The notes under the pieces were generated by a model, which was given only the letters and a program-made list of their open reading frames with translations, ran no database searches and was not told the DNA's origin. A stretch of 64,000 nt of DNA from a virus, in IMG/VR virus record IMGVR_UViG_3300020473_000011, positions 186,001-250,000 of that record, one strand, 5' to 3'. The position numbers were made by a program, and so were the translations under genes. Position 1 is the first letter of the stretch, and each line of letters begins with the position of its first letter. Positions 8,656 to 15,769 of the stretch are shown one piece after another.

Positions 8656-10653
8656 GTTTTCCGCGATTGTCGGTGCCGTGATAACAACCATTGAGCCTCC
8701 CTCAACAGTATTAACAGCGCCTGCTTTCGTAGTCATATTTGCGCCAGCCTCAACCGTTGCGTTCGCGCCTGCTTTCGTATCTACATTTGCGCCTGCTTCT
8801 TGGCTCAAGTTCTGGCCAACGTCATACGACGCGTTTTGACCTATCGTGTACGACATATTTATGCCGACGTCACTCGTTAAGTTCTTGCCTATGACCCAGT
8901 CGGTATTCTCACCAACATTGATCCACAAGTTCTTGTCGATAACCCAGTCCATAGACTCTGTTACGTGCCAGCCTCTATTTGTCTTCGTTAGGTGACTTGA
9001 ACCGCTACCGCCTTCGAGTAGCATAAAGCCTGTATTCTTGACGTCGGAAGCGTTAACGTTACCAACTAGCACAATCCCTTTAACTGTTAGCACGCCACCA
9101 AAGGTATCACCGCCTAACGTCCCGAAACCAACATCTATATTCCCCGTACCATCAAACGTGTTACCGCCACTTTGGTAGTGTCCACCTGTTGCATCAAGCT
9201 TTCCGTTGGTCTGGGTTCCATAAATTTCCATAGCGGCCACGTTGCCTAATGAAATGTCACCGCCCACTGATACGTCACTTAGTCTCACATGACCACAGCC
9301 ATTACCTTGTAATGATTGTGCAAGAGAACCACCTTCCACCGTCAAGGAACCACCCTGTGCGAGCACGTCAGCGCCGTCTGAGGCGATGTCGAGTAGTTTT
9401 AGCGTCGTACTACAGTCTGTTAGTTTAAGCCCGCCCAGATTGCCCTGACAGGCTCCCTTGTCGAATGAAACGACTGTATCAGCCGCATCAAGGCAAATAC
9501 CTTCGCCTTTCATTGCGGTACTTGTACTTTCAAAGTGCGAGTCTTCCAGCGTGAAGGCAGGATCAGCCGCATCACAAACCAGCTCGGACTCCTTTAAGTT
9601 AACGCGTGCATTCTTCGCGTTGCCTAGTAAAACTGATGTCTTAACGTTTGCGTTGATCATCGACAGGCGGCTATCAGCATCCATGATTAAGTACCCCGCC
9701 TCCACAGTCGTCTTATTACCAAGGTAGATGCGACTCTGTGTTGGGGCGTTAAGCAAGCCTCCTGTGCCCGTCGTCGTTTTAATATGACAACCCGTTGCAG
9801 ACAGGACTGGCCGCTCTACCGTATCAAACATCCAATCTCGGAACGTCACCACGCTACTGTGTGATATTAAGGCAAGTCGGTTACACTTCTTGGCTATTGC
9901 TACGGCGGCTGTAATGTTGCTGTTGTGGTGCTGGGTAAGCACTTCGTGGCACTCATCAAACACAAGTGCTGACGGTAAGTTCATTACTAGTGCTGTGTGA
10001 TGCCACTGGAAGCGAAGTCGTTCGCTTCTTTGAGCTAAATAGTTACCGACACACACGACTTTTGCGCCATTTGTAAGTGCAATACTAAACCTAAGATTTC
10101 GGCAGTTTCGTATGTTATTTTCAGCGACCCAATCCTTGCTCTGTAGTAGGCGTATATTACCTTCTTTACAATTAAACAGCCCGCCGTTCCATGTGGTACG
10201 CCCGTGTAGGCTTAGGTAGAAATTATCGAAGTTCTCAACGCGCTCTAGCGTTGAGTCTACTAAAATTATCTTTGCTTGGCCTGTGGTGTTCTCGGATTCA
10301 TCCTGTAGCGCGTCGCCAGTAATGTGACGCACACTACTATTAACTAAAATGATAGTACAAACACTTTCAATCGTAAGACTACTGATCGAGCAGCCCACAA
10401 AGCGATAGGTACCATCACGGTCAGCCGTAAAGTTACCGTTCTTACCGTGTATCGAGTACGTCGGAAATTTAAGCGTACGCTCTTCGGCGTAAACTTCGCC
10501 ACCATCAAGCTCGTTAAGCACTGGCTTTGTCATCATATCGAGTGACTTGGAGATCTCTAAGTCCTCGGGAGCCAAGTCTGCTGGGTGCGGGTTGTTGTCT
10601 ATAACGCCTGCACTAACGTCGCGTCTGTGTAGCTTTCGGTTCTCATGTGCCAT
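8653..10653 (-). CDS. Spike needle/beta-helix protein
   Basis: I place the start at ATG 10653 (MAHENRKLHRRDV) because AGGAGG lies 11 nt upstream. An upstream ATG at 10695 would overlap the spike gene and lacks a ribosome site. The 666-residue product is repetitive and strand-rich throughout, as in right-handed beta-helices. Its last ~80 residues are short repeats (DVGINMSYTIGQN, EAGANVDTKAGAN) like the triple-stranded needle of T4 gp5 and VgrG. The OB-fold part is a separate gene just upstream, so the spike is split in two. The PAAR protein would cap it. No lysozyme domain is seen. Confidence 0.75.
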   Translation of the reverse strand: MAHENRKLHRRDVSAGVIDNNPHPADLAPEDLEISKSLDMMTKPVLNELDGGEVYAEERTLKFPTYSIHGKNGNFTADRDGTYRFVGCSISSLTIESVCTIILVNSSVRHITGDALQDESENTTGQAKIILVDSTLERVENFDNFYLSLHGRTTWNGGLFNCKEGNIRLLQSKDWVAENNIRNCRNLRFSIALTNGAKVVCVGNYLAQRSERLRFQWHHTALVMNLPSALVFDECHEVLTQHHNSNITAAVAIAKKCNRLALISHSSVVTFRDWMFDTVERPVLSATGCHIKTTTGTGGLLNAPTQSRIYLGNKTTVEAGYLIMDADSRLSMINANVKTSVLLGNAKNARVNLKESELVCDAADPAFTLEDSHFESTSTAMKGEGICLDAADTVVSFDKGACQGNLGGLKLTDCSTTLKLLDIASDGADVLAQGGSLTVEGGSLAQSLQGNGCGHVRLSDVSVGGDISLGNVAAMEIYGTQTNGKLDATGGHYQSGGNTFDGTGNIDVGFGTLGGDTFGGVLTVKGIVLVGNVNASDVKNTGFMLLEGGSGSSHLTKTNRGWHVTESMDWVIDKNLWINVGENTDWVIGKNLTSDVGINMSYTIGQNASYDVGQNLSQEAGANVDTKAGANATVEAGANMTTKAGAVNTVEGGSMVVITAPTIAEN

Positions 10654-10660
10654 TGGTGCG

Positions 10661-11398
10661 TTAGCCTCCTGTACTCTCTTCAATGGCCTTGGCAATGCTC
10701 TCTATGTAAGAGCCGATACCATGACCATCAACCAAGCTACTCATGTCCATACCAGACCCAGAAAGCATGCTTAGCGCGTCTTCTGCATTAATCGTAAGCG
10801 ACGGTGTGTTTATGCTTACACCTTCTGGGCTTACTGTAATTTCTAGTCCACCAAACTTTGCAAAAAGGCGCTGGTTCGGCCTATCAATTTCGATCACAGT
10901 GCCATAGGGATCCGTGATTAACTGTGTACCCGTCACTGTATTATGGTAGTTTAAGCTACCGTCTTGCAGTCGTTCCTCTTTGCTGGAATGCCCCTCGCGC
11001 TTATTAATAACAAGCTTGTTTCCTTGACGGTCTTGACGCCCATAACGGTCAGGGTACTCTGAGTTAAAGTCCTTGGGGCGGGTCTTTCTGTTGACAGCGC
11101 GCCAGCGGTAGATAGGGTGATAGATGTCCTCAGTTGGGAACTCTACAAGAATAGTAGACCCAACCTCTGGCACGACTATCGAACTACCGTCGTGAAGGTT
11201 GCCGTGCTCTGTCGGGTACTGAGGCGAGATCCATGGTAGATTATCTATGCCGATAAACTTTATGTCTAGCAGACCCTCAATTGAGCACTTAACACGACCC
11301 ATCATACGCGGGTCGTCATTCTTAACGACCTCGGCTTCATATTGTCTGCGAAGCTCATGTCGTGGTCTTAGCCAATCCGCTTGTTTTAATAAACCCAT
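10661..11398 (-). CDS. Baseplate spike OB-fold protein, gp5/V-like
   Basis: The 245-residue protein has residues 15-110 typical of the gp5/Vgr OB fold: AEVVKNDDPRMMGRVKCSIEG, an LPWISPQYP turn, GSSIVVPEVGSTILVEF, and PIYRW. The remainder is beta-rich, with QLITDPYGTVIEI and ITVSPEGVSINTP, like the start of a spike stem. It lacks the lysozyme domain of T4 gp5. Its start overlaps the hub gene's stop (TAATG), which indicates translational coupling. The needle is a separate downstream gene. It should form the trimeric base of the cell-puncturing device. Confidence 0.82.
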   Translation of the reverse strand: MGLLKQADWLRPRHELRRQYEAEVVKNDDPRMMGRVKCSIEGLLDIKFIGIDNLPWISPQYPTEHGNLHDGSSIVVPEVGSTILVEFPTEDIYHPIYRWRAVNRKTRPKDFNSEYPDRYGRQDRQGNKLVINKREGHSSKEERLQDGSLNYHNTVTGTQLITDPYGTVIEIDRPNQRLFAKFGGLEITVSPEGVSINTPSLTINAEDALSMLSGSGMDMSSLVDGHGIGSYIESIAKAIEESTGG

Positions 11399-12570
11399 TA
11401 GCGTACGTCTCCGTCGATGTCGGTTAAGGTCTCACGACTAAGCTCGACCGTGGTAACAACCTTGTTCTTATTAAATTTGCGGCTTAACTTTGAAATGATG
11501 TACAAGCCTGTGTACGGGTTATCGTATTGCGCAGAGGTGCTATCCACCTCTGCGAAGTACACAAGGTCGAGTACTCGCATATTCTTATGCAAGATACTGT
11601 CATAGTTGAACTTAACCGTCACAGCACTGTACAAGCCTAATTGAGTCGTGTTCTGTTGGTAAGCATGCCAATAGCGCGGGTACATGTTGTCATTAACGTA
11701 GCGTGGTGTTCCTTTTCGGCCATGAACCTCTGAGTGCCTTGGGAACGAGCTGGCCTTGGCGAGTTGCGGCTCTGAGTGCTCTAACACGGCCTCGTACTCA
11801 CCGAGGTCTTGGTCTCGCATGTCGAGTTCGTTACCATAACCTAACCAGTGATTCATGAAGCCCGAGTTATTATCAATCACATAATCACCGTGGTACCAGA
11901 TCTTGTTATCCGAACCTTTATCGGTTTCATCGGCACGCTGGTAAAACTCCCATGTCGGCTTGCGGCCTTCTTCTTTCACCATTGTCTTGAGGTCACGCAG
12001 ACGGAATCGCCCGTCAGTCGTTACGGCTATCATTGGAAATGAGTCGGGGAGATCTGCGTGCATCCACGTATTGGCTATAAACTTCTTGTCAGTTACTGAC
12101 GCCTGCAACCACGTCATGCGGTCTTCTGAGCGTGAGATATTTGAGTCAATGTAGTCGGAACCAAAATGGTCTTTGGCCGCACCAAGGATGGCCTCTACTG
12201 CTGACATGTTAGCGAAGGCGCGCTGTTTGTGTGTTACAAGATAAGCTGGTGCATCGTATAGACCTGTGAACGTCACATTGTACTGGTGGTTCGTACGCGT
12301 CGCAGTCACACGGCTGAGCATAAAGCGCGTGTCGATAGTGTCGTCGCGGTCATCGTTGCCAATACCGTAACTTACTGTGATCTTATTACCTTCGTGGAAC
12401 TTTGCCCGTACGTGTGGCTCATTGATGATAATGTGACCCTGTACCATAGGCAAGCCTACGCCAGCCACCTCAATTAATTCGAGGTGTACAAGGTTTAGGG
12501 CATTCGTTTCTAAGTCATCCAACCCATCAAGGGTCAAGTTGATCTGGAATAGACCTTCTACTTTCAACAT
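11398..12570 (-). CDS. Baseplate hub protein, gpD/gp27-like
   Basis: The 390-residue protein is first in the hub-spike-needle operon. The pattern of a beta-rich N-terminus, a central LPDSFPMIAVTTDGRFRLRDL segment and a C-terminal LDLVYF...YIISKLSRKF domain resembles phage late control D/gp27 hub proteins. In this family the hub trimer links the six-fold tube to the three-fold spike. Its direct overlap with the OB-fold spike gene supports the call. AATGAGAC precedes the ATG by 9 nt. The similarity is by layout and motifs, not alignment. Confidence 0.7.
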   Translation of the reverse strand: MLKVEGLFQINLTLDGLDDLETNALNLVHLELIEVAGVGLPMVQGHIIINEPHVRAKFHEGNKITVSYGIGNDDRDDTIDTRFMLSRVTATRTNHQYNVTFTGLYDAPAYLVTHKQRAFANMSAVEAILGAAKDHFGSDYIDSNISRSEDRMTWLQASVTDKKFIANTWMHADLPDSFPMIAVTTDGRFRLRDLKTMVKEEGRKPTWEFYQRADETDKGSDNKIWYHGDYVIDNNSGFMNHWLGYGNELDMRDQDLGEYEAVLEHSEPQLAKASSFPRHSEVHGRKGTPRYVNDNMYPRYWHAYQQNTTQLGLYSAVTVKFNYDSILHKNMRVLDLVYFAEVDSTSAQYDNPYTGLYIISKLSRKFNKNKVVTTVELSRETLTDIDGDVR

Positions 12571-12639
12571 ACTTCAAGTCTCATTTAGCTCATACCGCCA
12601 CAAAATGGCAGCCATTAGCCGTATTCTAACATTAAAGCA

Positions 12640-12647
12640 TTGTACAA
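12640..12647 (-). promoter_or_regulatory. TTGTACAA palindrome before the hub operon
   Basis: The exact palindrome lies 70 nt upstream of the hub start. On the minus strand TAGAAT follows 15 nt downstream and could be the -10 box of the hub-spike-needle promoter. Confidence 0.55.
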
Positions 12648-12662
12648 GGGAGTGGGGTGCTC

Positions 12663-12706
12663 GAAAAAAGAAACCCGAGACAGGGGTCAAGCTGTACTCG
12701 GGTTCG
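12663..12706 (-). terminator. Rho-independent terminator of the Leu/Ser tRNA unit
   Basis: AACCCGAG and CTCGGGTT (12672-12679 and 12697-12704) form the stem. On the minus strand it is followed by TCTTTTTTC. It ends the tRNA transcript before the hub operon promoter. Confidence 0.75.
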
Positions 12707-12755
12707 TTCTTTAAATTTGCTAGGTACAAATCAGCGGAGCACCTAACAAACTATG

Positions 12756-12847
12756 TGGTAGTGAGCTAGGGATTCGAACCCTAGGTACGCTATTAACGTA
12801 CGACGGTTTTCAAGACCGTTGCCTTAAACCAGCTCAGCCAGCTCACT
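12756..12847 (-). tRNA. tRNA-Ser(UGA)
   Basis: The acceptor stem AGTGAGC/GCTCACT, discriminator A and an encoded CCA are all present. The anticodon loop CTTGAAA between ACGGT and ACCGT gives anticodon UGA. The long variable arm (CGTACGTTAATAGCGTAC) is characteristic of serine tRNAs, and the T loop GGTTCGAATCC is intact. It reads UCA codons. Confidence 0.95.
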
Positions 12848-12879
12848 AAAAGTCTATAGAAATCAATTAAAAACTATGT

Positions 12880-12966
12880 TGGTACAGACGGAGAGACTTG
12901 AACTCTCACACCCTCACGGGTATCGGAACCTAAATCCGACGCGTCTACCAATTCCGCCACGTCTGC
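12880..12966 (-). tRNA. tRNA-Leu(UAG)
   Basis: GCAGACG/CGTCTGT acceptor stem with an encoded CCA. Anticodon loop TTTAGGT between TCGGA and TCCGA gives UAG. The long variable arm ACCCGTGAGGGT fits leucine tRNAs. It lies 32 nt upstream of tRNA-Ser(UGA) in the same transcript and reads CUA/CUG. Confidence 0.95.
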
Positions 12967-13062
12967 ATCATAGTTCTAACAAGGTTACTAACGTCACCGT
13001 ATCTGGGTAAGTCTTCTGCCTTGTCTCAATCAGGACGCCTATAGTAGTTTAGCGGGGCTACG

Positions 13063-13122
13063 TTGTACAGCACTTTTTGAAAATATTTATAAAAAACTTT
13101 AAGCAGCCCGATGATTGTACAA
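13063..13122 (-). promoter_or_regulatory. Palindromes upstream of the Leu/Ser tRNA unit
   Basis: An exact TTGTACAA lies at 13115-13122 and a one-mismatch copy (TTGTACAG) at 13063-13070, 52 bp apart. On the minus strand TAAACT and TACTAT follow the second copy, and GATTGAGAC lies further on at about 13023. This is the probable promoter region for the two tRNAs, divergent from the gene at 13219. Confidence 0.5.
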
Positions 13123-13144
13123 TAAATTTAATGAGTTCGCACAT

Positions 13145-13188
13145 GTGCACTTTTTTTAGTTGACTTGTGCACGGGTGTGCACTAAGCT
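13145..13188 (+). promoter_or_regulatory. Sigma70 promoter with three GTGCAC operators
   Basis: TTGACT (13160-13165) and TAAGCT (13183-13188) are exactly 17 nt apart. The palindrome GTGCAC occurs at 13145-13150, 13167-13172 and 13177-13182, with the last two filling the spacer. The steps of 22 and 10 bp place all three on one DNA face, as expected for cooperative repressor binding. It drives the HTH gene at 13219. Confidence 0.75.
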
Positions 13189-13218
13189 GACGCTAATTAC
13201 TATTACAAGGAAAAATTC

Positions 13219-13902
13219 ATGATCATCGACCCAAACAGTCAACTAGCTGCTGATATGCGTAAAGCCCTAAAAGGCCATGACCTTGAGTCTGTCATTAGTA
13301 CGCTAGAAGGTCTTACAGTCGACTCTACGACCGAGCTATCAGGTCGAGAACTGGCAGCCCTTCGCATGCACCTTCAAATATCAGTGCCACAGGCCATTGA
13401 GTACATTGACGAAGTTAAGTCTAAGCGTGCGTGGTATTACTATGAGGAAGGCCGTAACCCTGTCCCAAAAGAGATTGCGAGCAAGATGCTCTTCCTTCTT
13501 AACATGCGACAAGCAACCTTCACCTCTTTTGTTAAGGGTGATTACGAGGTTGGCCAGTTCTCAAACTTTGATCAGTTTAAGAATGAGATCGAGTCCGCAA
13601 CTGAAATTCGATGGGCGCTCCATCAATCGGCAGAGGCTGAGTTCGTTGCAAAATCACTTAATAACGAAGTTGTTGCGACTGTCTCTGCGCCATGCTGTGC
13701 GACAGCGCTTTACCATGACGGACGTAACAACTTCCAGACAAATTATACGGGTGGTTCAGTAGGCAAGCTTAAAGCACGCTTTGTTGAGGAAATGAAACAG
13801 CGTAAGGCCGTTTGGGGCACACTGCACCGCGAGTCAGACGGGGCATTGATTGACACATACAAGCGTGAGGATGATGCCTGCGAGGTTAGTGGCAATGAGT
13901 AG
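13219..13902 (+). CDS. Aca2/DUF1870-like HTH regulator with extra C-terminal domain
   Basis: The protein has 227 residues; AAGGA lies 9 nt before the ATG. Residues ~38-100 carry SGRELAALRMHLQISVPQAI, then RAWYYYEEGRNPVPKEIASKM. This is the order of the HTH of Aca2/DUF1870-type repressors: ELK.LR, a cryptic helix, W.YWE.G, then a VP.E helix. A following IRWALHQSAEAEF segment resembles the C-terminal part of Aca2 as I recall it, and about 90 further residues are unassigned. Its promoter contains three GTGCAC palindromes, suggesting autorepression. The stop overlaps the start of the next gene. Aca repressors usually control anti-CRISPR genes; whether that holds here is inference. Confidence 0.7.
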   Translation: MIIDPNSQLAADMRKALKGHDLESVISTLEGLTVDSTTELSGRELAALRMHLQISVPQAIEYIDEVKSKRAWYYYEEGRNPVPKEIASKMLFLLNMRQATFTSFVKGDYEVGQFSNFDQFKNEIESATEIRWALHQSAEAEFVAKSLNNEVVATVSAPCCATALYHDGRNNFQTNYTGGSVGKLKARFVEEMKQRKAVWGTLHRESDGALIDTYKREDDACEVSGNE

Positions 13903-14194
13903 TAAGGGTTGGCTTTACGGTGAGCCTATGAATGGTCGAGCTTTCCAACACAGCGCTAATGGTTTCGACTTCTTTAGCGAGCGATGTGACTTTAAGGACG
14001 GGCTTTACGTCGTCAAACCCGATACCTACGAGACCAGTGAGTCTGACCTCATCGCAGCAACCGCGCACGTTGTTGGGTACCATGCCTGCAACGTGCGACC
14101 TGAGCTTAACGGCTTTGCAGGCTATGATGCGATTACCTTTAAGGTTGTCTCAGCCGCAGAAGCTGGGGCGTTGAAGGCGAGCTTTGGTTTGTGA
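13895..14194 (+). CDS. Small unknown protein, 99 aa, co-operonic with the Aca2-like regulator
   Basis: I start it at ATG 13895 (MSSKGWLYGEPMNG), which overlaps the upstream stop (ATGAGTAG) with GAGG 10 nt ahead; upstream in-frame ATGs lie inside the regulator. I recognise no family. It is soluble and slightly acidic, with a single-domain size. Coupling to an Aca2-like repressor makes it a candidate anti-CRISPR or other counter-defence protein by association only. A strong terminator follows at 14219-14253. Confidence 0.7.
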   Translation: MSSKGWLYGEPMNGRAFQHSANGFDFFSERCDFKDGLYVVKPDTYETSESDLIAATAHVVGYHACNVRPELNGFAGYDAITFKVVSAAEAGALKASFGL

Positions 14195-14218
14195 ATGTAG
14201 CAGACTATCCCACTTAAC

Positions 14219-14253
14219 AAAAAGCCCTGTCATTTGACGGGGCTTTCTTTTTT
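14219..14253 (+). terminator. Rho-independent terminator after the Aca2-like operon
   Basis: AAAGCCCTGTCA (14221-14232) pairs with TGACGGGGCTTT (14235-14246) with one T-G wobble. CTTTTTT follows on the plus strand. Confidence 0.85.
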
Positions 14254-14617
14254 AGCGGCTTAGGCGCTTAGCTAGTGCTTGGCCAATAGGGCTGTTCTTA
14301 TCGAGGTCAGCTGCTGTGCCTTCTAGCTGTGATAAACGCAGGCGACTAACAATGTAAGAGCCTACCGTGTGCGAGTCGCGTTCATACGCGAAACGTAGAA
14401 TATCTTTGTCATTGCAACGTAAGTCACTAAACAACGTGCGAACCTTATTCGACGACTCAAAGAGAGCAGCGCGGAAACGTTTCTTATCGTCGTTCGCAAC
14501 CGCTTGGCAAAGTCTTTGCCCTAATGCTTCGGTTGTTACGGCCTTGGCGGGGTTCACGATTGATGACATCGCAAAAAGAATAGTTATTGCAGCGATTGCA
14601 GCTATCAGGTACTTCAA
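14252..14617 (-). CDS. Secreted DUF3718-like protein
   Basis: The start is a TTG at 14617 with AAGGAG 5 nt upstream. Residues 1-26 form a classical signal peptide (MKYLIAAIAAITILFAMSS... ending PAKA), so the mature protein is periplasmic. The mature part, with LCQAVANDDKKRFRAAL and a later RCNDKDILRFAYERD, matches the spacing of DUF3718, a small family of gammaproteobacterial secreted proteins with two conserved Cys. Its role is unknown. It sits 50 nt downstream of tRNA-Ser(GCU) and was probably captured from a host. The family match is from memory. Confidence 0.75.
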   Translation of the reverse strand: MKYLIAAIAAITILFAMSSIVNPAKAVTTEALGQRLCQAVANDDKKRFRAALFESSNKVRTLFSDLRCNDKDILRFAYERDSHTVGSYIVSRLRLSQLEGTAADLDKNSPIGQALAKRLSR

Positions 14618-14666
14618 AGTAGCTCCTTGTGTCAGTTGTGTAAGTAATCAGCACAGCTAAAGGGAG

Positions 14667-14756
14667 TGGTAGCGAGCTTGGGATTCGAACCCAAGAAGGA
14701 CTTTCGCCCTTACACCCTTAGCAGGGGTGCGCCTTCGACCACTCGGCCAGCTCGCT
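14667..14756 (-). tRNA. tRNA-Ser(GCU)
   Basis: AGCGAGC/GCTCGCT acceptor with discriminator A and encoded CCA. Anticodon loop CTGCTAA in a CACCC/GGGTG stem gives GCU. Long variable arm AGGGCGAAAGTCCT. It reads AGC/AGU. Confidence 0.95.
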
Positions 14757-14875
14757 ATAATGGGGTTTTCGATAGAAAAGAAGGCTATAGCGTAAAAAGT
14801 GTTCCCACTCAACAGAGGCTATAGCGCTGTTATTTTAGTTTCGCACTTACGGTAGCGACTCTCCGTTTTTTTGTA

Positions 14876-14950
14876 TGGTACTCCCTAGGGGATTCGAACC
14901 CCTGTTTCCGCCGTGAAAGGGCGGGATCCTGACCGCTAGATGAAGGGAGC
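14876..14950 (-). tRNA. tRNA-Glu(UUC)
   Basis: GCTCCCT/AGGGAGT acceptor with encoded CCA. Anticodon loop CTTTCAC in a CCGCC/GGCGG stem gives UUC. Normal D and T arms. Confidence 0.95.
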
Positions 14951-14958
14951 GTCAATAC

Positions 14959-15034
<76 letters not shown>

Positions 15035-15042
15035 ATACAATA

Positions 15043-15119
15043 TGGTTGCGAGAGACGGATTTGAACCATCGACCTTGTGGTTATGAGCCACACGAGCTGC
15101 CAGACTGCTCTATCTCGCA
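15043..15119 (-). tRNA. tRNA-Met(CAU), initiator-like body
   Basis: Anticodon loop CTCATAA gives CAU. The D-arm (AGAGCAGTCTGGCAGCTCG) and the AAGGTCG variable region resemble bacterial initiator tRNA. However, position 1 is a T paired with A72, where initiators have an unpaired C1-A72, and the anticodon stem is TGTGG/CCACA rather than three consecutive G-C pairs. It is probably an elongator, or an initiator-derived hybrid. Confidence 0.88.
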
Positions 15120-15150
15120 TAAATTCTTTTCGTTACTACTTTGAAAGTAG

Positions 15151-15226
15151 TGGTGGAGCTAGGCGGGTTCGAACCGCCGACCTCTTGCGTGCAAGGCAAG
15201 CGCTCTCCCAACTGAGCTACAGCCCC
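15151..15226 (-). tRNA. tRNA-Ala(UGC)
   Basis: GGGGCTG/TAGCTCC acceptor (two G-T wobbles) with encoded CCA. Anticodon loop CTTGCAC in a CTTGC/GCAAG stem gives UGC. It is the first tRNA of the five-gene Ala-Met-Thr-Glu-Ser cluster. Confidence 0.95.
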
Positions 15227-15292
15227 AAGCTTAACCCTTGGTGTCTGACAAGTGTACGGTTCAATACGTTACACTGCCACCTAGAGATAAGT

Positions 15293-15316
15293 AAGCCAAG
15301 CTGAGAGGCTTGGCTT
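15293..15316 (-). terminator. Hairpin between gene 15403 and the tRNA cluster
   Basis: AAGCCAAGC and GCTTGGCTT form a 9-bp perfect stem with a 6-nt loop. There is no strong T-run on the minus strand. It may serve tRNA transcript processing rather than termination. Confidence 0.45.
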
Positions 15317-15340
15317 AAACAGTACGGGAGATTATATAGA

Positions 15341-15371
15341 AAAGGGAAAGCGTTGTACAACCCTTTCCCTT
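15341..15371 (-). terminator. Terminator hairpin with TTGTACAA in its loop
   Basis: AAGGGAAAG (15342-15350) pairs with CTTTCCCTT (15363-15371). The enclosed GTTGTACAAC is itself palindromic, with an exact TTGTACAA at 15353-15360. The minus-strand tail is TTTTC. It follows gene 15403 by about 30 nt and may terminate that operon or regulate entry into the tRNA cluster. Confidence 0.6.
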
Positions 15372-15402
15372 AAAAATATTTAAACTTTTTCAAAAAGTTC
15401 AG

Positions 15403-15759
15403 TTATGTTTTTGGGGTAACCCAAACGAACGCGTTCTTTTTATCGCGCTGGTTCTTCTTTCGGTCAAGCACATCTTGGTAGAAGATTGATTGACGCCACT
15501 TGTTCGCTGAGCGCGTGATCCACATAATGATGTCATGAACTTTGACATTACCACGCGGGGCACGTAGTCCTGTTACCTTAGTCAGGTCTTTTACTGACAA
15601 GTTCCAGAACTCTGCTTCGCGGGGTAGCTGCCCCGCGACTAGACGTTGTGTAAGCTCATCGCGCTCGTTAACATCTTGCGTTGACTCAACTAACTGCTCT
15701 ACAGTCTGGCTAGTGTCGTATTCTTCAAAGCGTGCAAGGATTTGGTCTGCGCGTGTCAT
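15403..15759 (-). CDS. Hypothetical protein with the shared MTRA..IL.R.E N-terminus, 118 aa
   Basis: I start at ATG 15759, which has AAGGTGA 8 nt upstream and lies 10 nt after the previous stop, rather than at a longer in-frame start at 15780. The product begins MTRADQILARFEEYD, a motif shared with several other genes here. The rest is basic and helical, ending in a Lys-rich region (DRKKNQRDKKNAF). No family is recognised. It is co-transcribed with the 277-residue gene upstream. Confidence 0.75.
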   Translation of the reverse strand: MTRADQILARFEEYDTSQTVEQLVESTQDVNERDELTQRLVAGQLPREAEFWNLSVKDLTKVTGLRAPRGNVKVHDIIMWITRSANKWRQSIFYQDVLDRKKNQRDKKNAFVWVTPKT

Positions 15760-15769
15760 ACGAGTCACC

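Noticed and set aside
13088-13097. TATAAATA on the minus strand, resembling the T4 late promoter
   Set aside because: It is not found before the sheath, tube, baseplate or other late genes, so it looks like chance in an A/T-rich stretch.
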